Shown: positions 22,740 to 64,000 of the stretch, piece after piece
Layout of the letters: every line of letters starts with the position of its first letter
Position numbering within the stretch: position 1 is the first letter of the stretch
Assembly (NCBI GenBank): GCA_965153355.1
Contig: OZ231127.1
Location: 79,174,001-79,238,000 of the forward strand
From: Flaccisagitta enflata
Lineage: Eukaryota > Chaetognatha > Sagittoidea > Aphragmophora
DNA length: 64,000 bases
Direction: 5' to 3'
Made by a program: the position numbers and the translations under genes
The notes under the pieces: model-generated
The model's input: only the letters and a program-made list of their open reading frames with translations
What the model was told of the DNA's origin: nothing
Database searches by the model: none

Positions 22740-23207
22740 TCGACCTAATCAATATCACTGCTTCGGTAAATGACATTCTGGCTTTAAATTGCACCGACGA
22801 TTATTTGGAGGCTTTACTGCCGGACATCCAAAGAAGAGGCCACGTCTTGCGCTACGTTTGGTACCGGCAGAAACCCGGTGGAGGCGTCGGCAGCGGCGGC
22901 GGAAATAATGCCGCTGCTGCTGCTGCTGCTGACGCCGTTGACGATGATATGGAGAATTTCGACGCGGAAGACGCTAATGCCGAGTCAGATCTAATGGAAG
23001 CTTTGGTAGCGCGTGAGCGAGATCGTTCTTTCTTTTACTTGTCGTGGGACAAAGACGGTCATTTAGCGACGGTGGACTTGAATGGGTCCGTCGCTTTCAC
23101 GGTGCAGAAAAAGGACTTTGGAAGGTTCACTTGTGAAGTGCACAGAATCGCCGCCAACGGCAAAGCGGAAAAATTCCACGAAATTGATTTCGTTCTTGAG
23201 GATTACG
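22740..23207 (+). CDS. Immunoglobulin-domain exon with acidic/Ala insert
   Basis: The acceptor CCGCCCCTAG precedes 22740. One phase 1-1 exon of 468 bases encodes a complete Ig fold: first cysteine in ILALNCTDDY, core tryptophan in LRYVWYRQKP, and second cysteine in KKDFGRFTCEV, the D-x-G-x-(Y/F)-x-C signature. Between the tryptophan and the last strands lies an insert of roughly 50 residues: a Gly-rich piece, a run of alanines coded by (GCT)n near 22912, and an acidic stretch (DDDMENFDAEDANAESDLM). The cysteines are therefore about 115 residues apart instead of the usual 55-75. The donor is TTACG/GTAAAA. The next + strand exon, 24243, starts the chitinase in the same phase. Confidence 0.8.
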
Positions 23208-23215
23208 GTAAAAAA

Positions 23216-23285
23216 ATAAGTGACGCGGGGTCACAGTATCGTTGCGGACGGGTGGGCAGGGGCAGTAACCCAAACTCCCACCCCA
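23216..23285 (-). repeat. GTCACAATATCG-type repeat fragment
   Basis: GGGGTCACAGTATCGTTGCG with GACGGGTGGGCAGGGGCAG. Related fragments lie at 15688-15760, 44120-44190 and, in the opposite orientation, 59150-59205. Confidence 0.55.
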
Positions 23286-23287
23286 AA

Positions 23288-23922
23288 CACATACATACTA
23301 GCTTGTACCTAAATGACTATAAGCAATAAAATCAGAATTCTACAAGTAGTCCTTGTTGTGGGGCTGTCTTGGGCTTCTAATGGCATCAATTTTGGTCTGA
23401 AAAATTTGCATCTTGCTGTCCGCGCCTTACCTTGTAGGAAACCAAAAATTTCAAAGTGCTTAAATCTCTGTTTTGACTGCAGATTTGAAATCTGCAGAAA
23501 AAACTGTTAATTCAAAATGCTTTCCTTTTTTCAATATTCCCTCGGGATCATCTTAAAGATATAAAAAAAGGTAAGTTCAGCGATTTTACATATAAATAAA
23601 AGAGAAAAGTAAGTTTTGCAAACTTTGACACTTTTTTGAGCACCTTCTAGTTGGAATATTGAAAAAAGGAAAGCACTTTCGATTAACAGTTTTTTCTGCA
23701 GATTTCAAATCTGCAGTCAAAACAAAGATTTAAGCACTTTGAAATTTTTGGTTTCCCATAGGCTGAAGGAAAATTCAAGGTAAGGCGCGGACAGCAAGAT
23801 GCAATTTTTTCAGACCAAAAGTGATGTCATTGGAAGCCCAAGACAGCCCCACAATAAGAACTACTTGTTGAGTTCTGATTTTATTGTTTATTGTCATTTC
23901 AGTACAAGCTAATACATACACA
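23288..23922. mobile_element. Foldback element with ~260-bp inverted arms
   Basis: The arms 23288-23545 and 23648-23922 are near-complementary (CTGCAGATTTGAAATCTGCAG in the left arm, CTGCAGATTTCAAATCTGCAG in the right; GGGGCTGTCTTGGGCTTC and its complement). There is no coding capacity. It sits in the intron between the Ig exon and the first chitinase exon. Confidence 0.85.
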
Positions 23923-23950
23923 AAAAAATATCCAAAACACCTGTTTTTCC

Positions 23951-24044
23951 ATTTTTCGACTTGATCATTAAAGTTGCACCGATTGACCAATGGCACTATG
24001 GACGGGCAAAGCCTCTTATGGAGTTGCGTGTCCGCAACTAAAAA
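23951..24044 (-). repeat. Hairpin repeat, type B, tail missing
   Basis: TTTTTCGACTTGATCATTA, GGACGGGCAAAGCCTCTTAT, GGAGTTGCGTGTCCGCAACT and AAAAA. It abuts the foldback element on its left. Confidence 0.8.
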
Positions 24045-24242
24045 TGTGGCATAGTAAAAGGGGGTGGTGAAATTTATTCGACAGATCAACGCGTGTTAAA
24101 TTTACTTGCTCAAATACAAACGCACGCGCAACACACACACAAACACACACGCACACCTACGCGCACACACACACACACAAACAGACACACACGCGCGCGC
24201 GATCGCTGAATTGATTACGTTGTTGGTATTGACGGTTTTCAG

Positions 24243-59402
<35,160 letters not shown>

Positions 59403-59464
59403 GTATAATAGATTGGAATGATGCTTCATCATCATCACTTAAAGTTAAAAGAGAATCACCAGCT

Positions 59465-59530
59465 TTTTAGATGCGCCAAACACCTCTATACCTTGCTGTG
59501 TCCTTCGGTTGGTCGGTCGGGTAACGCATT
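59465..59530 (+). repeat. Hairpin repeat, type D head
   Basis: TTTTTAGATGCGCCAAACACC, CTATACCTTGCTGTGTCC and TTGGTCGGTCGG. Confidence 0.6.
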
Positions 59531-59635
59531 CGTTTGACGATCGACACAGCGCACCTTATCGGTCTACTGGGCATTGTTCTTCTTTCGTTTGCTTCGGGTT
59601 GCCTCTGTGGATGTTCCATTCTCGGTGGCCAAGTT

Positions 59636-59790
59636 GGTAACTAGGTTACCAGATCTGGTAACTTGGGAGGGTCCTCTGGTAACCTAGAAAGGTACCTGGT
59701 AACCTAGTAATTTGTCTGGTAACCTATGAAGAAATCATCTGGTAACTTTGGTAACTAAGGGCAAAAATCTGGTAACTTTGGTAACCTGAG
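59636..59790. repeat. CTGGTAACYT minisatellite
   Basis: Units of TCTGGTAACCTAGNAA. A second block at 60815-60890 has the same strand, so one array was probably split by later insertions. Confidence 0.7.
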
Positions 59791-59793
59791 GGA

Positions 59794-59795
59794 AA

Positions 59796-59839
<44 letters not shown>

Positions 59840-59880
59840 CTCTCTTTCTCTCTCTCTCTTTCTCTCTCTCTCTCATTCTC
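59794..59880. repeat. (CT)n microsatellite
   Basis: CT dinucleotides with CATT interruptions. Confidence 0.9.
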
Positions 59881-60067
59881 TCCCAATTCCGTTTCAATTT
59901 CAGTCCTTTGTTTGCTTCCAATCTATTATTGCTTCAATTTTCAATCGCATTTCTTTTTGACCTAATGCAATTGCAGAGCTATTAAAATCAGAGGTGATTT
60001 GTACTTGATACTCAATTACCCACGATGTCCATCTTTTGGTCAGTTGCTGGGTAACACTCAACTTTTT

Positions 60068-60240
60068 CTGTCACATGCACGCAACACTAAACCCCGCTGT
60101 GTCCATTGGTCTATCTGTTGGTTTATTTGTTGGTAATGCTTACATTTTTTGGCGCATTACTGCTCCTTCGAAAAAAACTTTTTTTATTACTGCCCCTACC
60201 CACCTGCATGCAAATTGGGTAGTCCTAACTAGCTATCCTT
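60068..60240 (+). repeat. Hairpin repeat, type C, diverged
   Basis: GTCACATGCACGCAACACTA, CCCCGCTGTGTCCATTGG, GCATTACTGCTCCTTCG, TTACTGCCCCTACCCACC. Confidence 0.7.
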
Positions 60241-60468
60241 TACCCTATTCCTTTCCCTTGCCCTGACCCCAGTCATAACCCTGACACCGTAACATAAAAG
60301 ACTGAGTCTAGGCAATCATAAATACCAAACTCCAAGAAAAGTTCAATTTAAACATAATCTCTGAATACAGCTTAAGATATGGAAATTAGTCAAATTAGCT
60401 CATTCTTTTAGAATCTTAATTTGTTAAAAGACACTTCTGTTTTACTGAAATAAAGTAGTTCCTTTATA

Positions 60469-60676
60469 AACAAGGCCAACACCTTACAGTTGCGTGCGGT
60501 TGTTAAGACCATAAGACTAAAAGACTAAAAGACTAAAAGACTAACAGACCAAAAGACAATAACTTTAAATAACTTAAAATGACTTAAAATGACCTAAAAT
60601 GACGTAAAACGACAAAAATAAGCTAAGGGTTACCGACGGACTGTAGGGTTGTAGAGTCGCGTGCACGCGACTAAAA
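60469..60676 (-). repeat. Hairpin repeat, type E, full length
   Basis: AACAAGGCCAACACCTTACA, GTTGCGTGCGGTTGTTAAGA, AAAAGACTAAAAGACTAAAA, AATGACTTAAAATGACC and GAGTCGCGTGCACGCGACTA. Confidence 0.85.
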
Positions 60677-61310
60677 ACCACACATGTAAGAAGCGACTAT
60701 TGAGGAAAACTCAAGATCACATTCTAATTGCAAAAATAGATCCTTACACTCATTCATTTGTTTACTTTTTTGATTTGCAGTAGCTTGATATTGATATTAT
60801 TGATAGTAAAATCTAGTAACTAATTTGGTAACTTGCGAGAAAAATCTGGTAACCATCTGGTAACCTGGGGTGGTTATCTGGTAACTTGGCCAAATTCAGT
60901 GTCGGCCACTGAGGTTCCATTCTCTCCCATCATTTTCCATGACGGTTAAATACCCCGCCCCCCCCCCAACCTCTGATGCCAACCTGGCCTTGGCTCAAAA
61001 TTCCAGATGGAGTGCTCCAGCCTTCCAGATGGTAGCTAAAAAATTGTTCGAACATTCCAAATTAGTAGCTAGACTTATTGTTTAGTCTAGATGGGGAAAA
61101 TAATTTAGAATTGATAATAAAAACATTATTTCTTTCGTTTTGGACGATCATTCTTTCAATCTTTAAGGTAATAAAATACTTTGACCATTGTCTAAACCTG
61201 AGTTACAAGTATGGTTAGTCTGTCCCTCTGTTTATCAAATGGTTGGCACCATAATTTCCAGCATCTGAATCCAAGTGCTAGTGGATATGAAATTTTGATC
61301 CCTGTATATT

Positions 61311-61406
61311 TTTAGTCGCGGATATGTGACTACACCTTGCTGTGTGGGTTGGTAGGTCAGTAGGTTGTAGGTTGTAATCTCTGGTGCCGTGCATCCGGCT
61401 TTGTTT
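61311..61406 (+). repeat. Hairpin repeat, type A, short
   Basis: AGTCGCGGATATGTGACTAC, GGTTGGTAGGTCAGTAGG, and GCCGTGCATCCGGCTTTGTT; spacer mostly lost. Confidence 0.75.
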
Positions 61407-61597
61407 TGTCTCTACTTTGTCAATTGATAATCATAGAAATCCTCTTTTTACAACCAAAACCTGTACTATCTAGGAAATAAATATACGGACAGCTGGAGAA
61501 AAGTCAGTCTTATCACTTACTGAGTGAAATCTACATTCAAATGAATCATTTTCTGGAAAAAATTTCTAAGACAATACAGATCTTTTGTTTCTTTCGG

Positions 61598-61756
61598 GTT
61601 TCCCCGCTTGGGCGAAGCTTTAATTCAAGTAGATTCGGGTTGAAATGTATAAGACCCAGCCCTCACCTAGCCCTAACGCTAGCCCTAACCCTAACCCTAA
61701 CCCTAAAACCACCCCCGACCCCAACCTTATCCCTAACCCTACCCCTAACCCTAAAT
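61598..61756. repeat. (CCCTAA)n-like array with shared flank
   Basis: TTTCCCCGCTTGGGCGAAGC and TTTAATTCAAGTAGATTCGG lead into CCCTAACCCTAACCCTAA. The flank is the reverse complement of that at 34990-35030. Confidence 0.75.
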
Positions 61757-62789
61757 AAAGAAAACGCTTAGAAAGTCAGTAAAACAAAAGACATCACCGA
61801 ATTCGAAAACAGTACCCATTTTCTAGTCATTTTCTGGTATTTTGATCTATGAACTGCTTCTGTTTTGAGTTTATATGGGATTGGTTTATGATTTTTCAGC
61901 CTAAATAAGGGTATTCTTGACTTATCAACAAGCACAAAAAAAATGATTTATTCGATTTGGTTTTGTATTGATATTAAATAATTTAAAAGCAATATGTTTA
62001 ACTGCAGCCTAAAATTTTTTTTAACAGTCAAAAAATTTGAATGGAAGATATTATGTCATAGTTTGTTGATCTTCTTTCATTTTTTAGTTGGTTGTTGCAG
62101 TTTGGCTGCTATAATGATGGTTAGGTGTCCGTGTATTTATTTCCTAGGCATCCATTGAAAAGTTAAACTATATTTGTAATTTGGATAGCAGCAGTATAGA
62201 GCCAATATCTTTTAAATACAAGGGTGAATATTACTATATTCACCTGTCCATGGTGTCTTTGTGATAACAACATCTTGAATCAAAATATCATAGAACCTAA
62301 TTCCTAAATCAGCTCTGTCAGGCTTTATATTTGGCTTAATATCAGGCTCACAATAGTTTATTTTTGGTTTGAAATATGCTCTTATTTGTATAAAGGCTAC
62401 CAATTCAGGTCTTAGTTTAACCTTGCTCTTGATGTAACCCTTCTTAACTCTAATTGTGGTCTTTTCCACCCAAACAAGGTATTTCAAGCCAATAAGCTTT
62501 ATTAAGCTTTAAACTTATACTCTTAGGCCTTAAATTAGCTCTTAAATCAGATTTTAGCTCTTTCAGACTTTGAATAACCTTCTTAGGCCTAAATACTAGC
62601 CAATGAACCAAAAATTTTATGTTGTGCAACCTGCTCTCATTAGTAGCTAAAAGTAGCTAAATATTTATTCTAAAAGTAGCTAAAAAAGTAGCTAGATTCC
62701 AGATGCCTAATCTAGTAGCTAGGGTACCCTATTTGGTAGCCAGATCTGGAAGGTTAGTAGCTAAGTTGGTATCAGAGCCCCCAACACAC

Positions 62790-63500
62790 ACTACCAGTGT
62801 CCCCAAGTGGTTTTTGGAGCTACTATCCAAGTTGATGGCTATTACTATCTAGATAGTAGCTAATTTTTTTCCTTCACTATCTAGTTTACTATCTAAACAT
62901 AAAGATTATACTACAAGGCAGCGCCAACAAAGCTTCAACCGCTTTTAAAGCTTAATTTTGCTCAGTCTTTTCAAATGCACTTAAATATAGCTTAATTGAA
63001 TGTTTCTATGATTATTGCTATGTTTGTATAACAAATTGACAGTTTAGGAGCTTTTGACCTGATGTGCTTAGATCCTTCATGTTTGTTGATTAAATGCACC
63101 ACTTTATAACAAAAGAAATTTCATATAGAAATTCTTACTTATTAGGTCATTCAAAGCATGGATGTTAGCTCACATAATTTTTTGTGGTGAAATAAAGGGG
63201 AGAGAAACAAGAGGAGAATAATCAAATTTTTCCTGTGTACTTTGTAAATAATATGTAATGGGCCTATGTTTTGTATTATATTATCAGCTGAAAATTATAC
63301 AGAGGCTAATTTCCCCCTGAGCAACCAGGATAGTTTTTCTGCTAAGAGTGATCCTTGCTTGTATTCATCTCTATTTATGATTAATTTGACTTAAAGCACG
63401 CTACGGGAGAGGCTTTCATAGGTCAAGAAAAATGCTCGGTCATGACGGCGAGTGGTTTGGGCTTCAGGGAAGTCTATTCTATCACTTGGTACTAAAGAGA
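62790..63500. other. Intron stretch, nothing recognised
   Basis: Short degenerate CTATCTAGATAGTAGC units to about 62890, then ordinary AT-rich sequence. Confidence 0.35.
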
Positions 63501-63504
63501 AAAA

Positions 63505-63935
63505 AATTCCCCTTCAAATTTTTTTTTAAATCAACAAAATGTTTCATATCTGATACATTTTGCCAGATAAGTTGAATGGCGGAAGCCAATCTTAATTTTT
63601 TGTAAAAGAATCATATTCCTTGTAAAATTTCCATTCGTTTGATAGGTCGCACTATATGCTTTTGTTAAGAGCCAAAAAAGTTCAAAAATGTCCTACATTA
63701 CTGTTGGTTGTCATAAATGTAATGTTGTTATCTTGTGTTGTAAGAAAATTGGACTTTTTCATTTCTCAGTAAAAGTATATAGTGCAACCTATCAAACAAA
63801 TGGAAATTTTACCAGGAATGCGAATCTCTACTCAAAACCTACAAAATTTTTATTTGAAAAGATTCATGTCAAAAAATATTGTTAAAGAGCTATATTTTGT
63901 TGATTTTCAATAAATTTTGAAGGGCATTTTTTTGT
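63505..63935. mobile_element. Foldback element, CTTCAAATTTTTTTTTAAATC arms
   Basis: CCCCTTCAAATTTTTTTTTA at the left against TAAATTTTGAAGGGC at the right; the inner TTTGATAGGTCGCACTATAT is inverted as TATATAGTGCAACCTATCAA. The inner motif is shared with the elements at 48197 and 49296. Confidence 0.7.
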
Positions 63936-64000
63936 TTCGAATGGAAAAAGATAGAGGAAGACTCCCTCATCTCAAAACCAGTGGCCGTTACGACCGAGTA

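Larger units (their letters stand above)
60965..62785. mobile_element. Possible 1.8-kb element with inverted ends
   Basis: AACCTCTGATGCCAACCTGG with TTCCAGATGGTAGCTAAAAA at the left; AAAAAGTAGCTAGATTCCAG and AAGTTGGTATCAGAGCCCCC at the right. It encloses a type A hairpin repeat and a TTAGGG-like array. Boundaries approximate. Confidence 0.5.

Noticed and set aside
61664-61756. (CCCTAA)n as evidence for a chromosome end or a fixed telomere type
   Set aside because: It is internal, degenerate, and shares its flank with another dispersed copy at 34.9 kb.

Overview
The window is animal nuclear DNA, probably from an invertebrate. It has GT-AG introns, a Kelch-repeat gene, a GH18 chitinase gene, tRNA-derived SINEs, dense microsatellites and many short non-autonomous transposons. 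No clade can be named safely. Degenerate TTAGGG-type arrays (34.9, 40.3 and 61.7 kb) sit inside dispersed repeats, so they are weak evidence about the telomere type. I saw no intact transposase or reverse transcriptase.

Layout: (1) 1-7078, the 3' two exons of a BACK/Kelch protein on the + strand, with a 5.8 kb intron bounded by inverted repeats, then a 3'UTR. (2) 7.9-9.0 kb, long (CA)n, (GT)n and (CT)n arrays. (3) 9516-9597, a first exon encoding a signal peptide. (4) 17785-18003 on the - strand, a small precursor that looks like a neuropeptide prohormone (signal peptide, polybasic site, terminal Gly-Lys-Lys-Arg). (5) 18496-23207, five + strand exons encoding a signal/membrane segment, two further membrane segments and an Ig domain, with every junction in phase 1. 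(6) 24243-59402, eight exons of a GH18 chitinase with an intact DxxDxDxE motif. Its first exon is also phase 1, so it joins in frame either to the 9516 signal-peptide exon or to the Ig exon. One chitinase intron is 31.4 kb long (27222-58672) and is full of mobile elements. The last part of the chitinase lies beyond the window.

How the genes may work together: the phase-1 exons allow two products, a secreted chitinase and a membrane-anchored Ig-chitinase. This is inference from splice phase and order only; two separate genes are also possible.

The most unusual content is in the repeats. About forty copies of one hairpin-headed repeat family occur, in at least six spacer types. In the best copies the head palindrome and a motif near the tail are complementary, and they change together between subfamilies. 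Other notable items are a 94-bp tandem array that copies the acceptor and first bases of a membrane exon four times, complementary repeats near both ends of the 31.4 kb intron, and transposons nested inside transposons at 51.6-53.2 kb.
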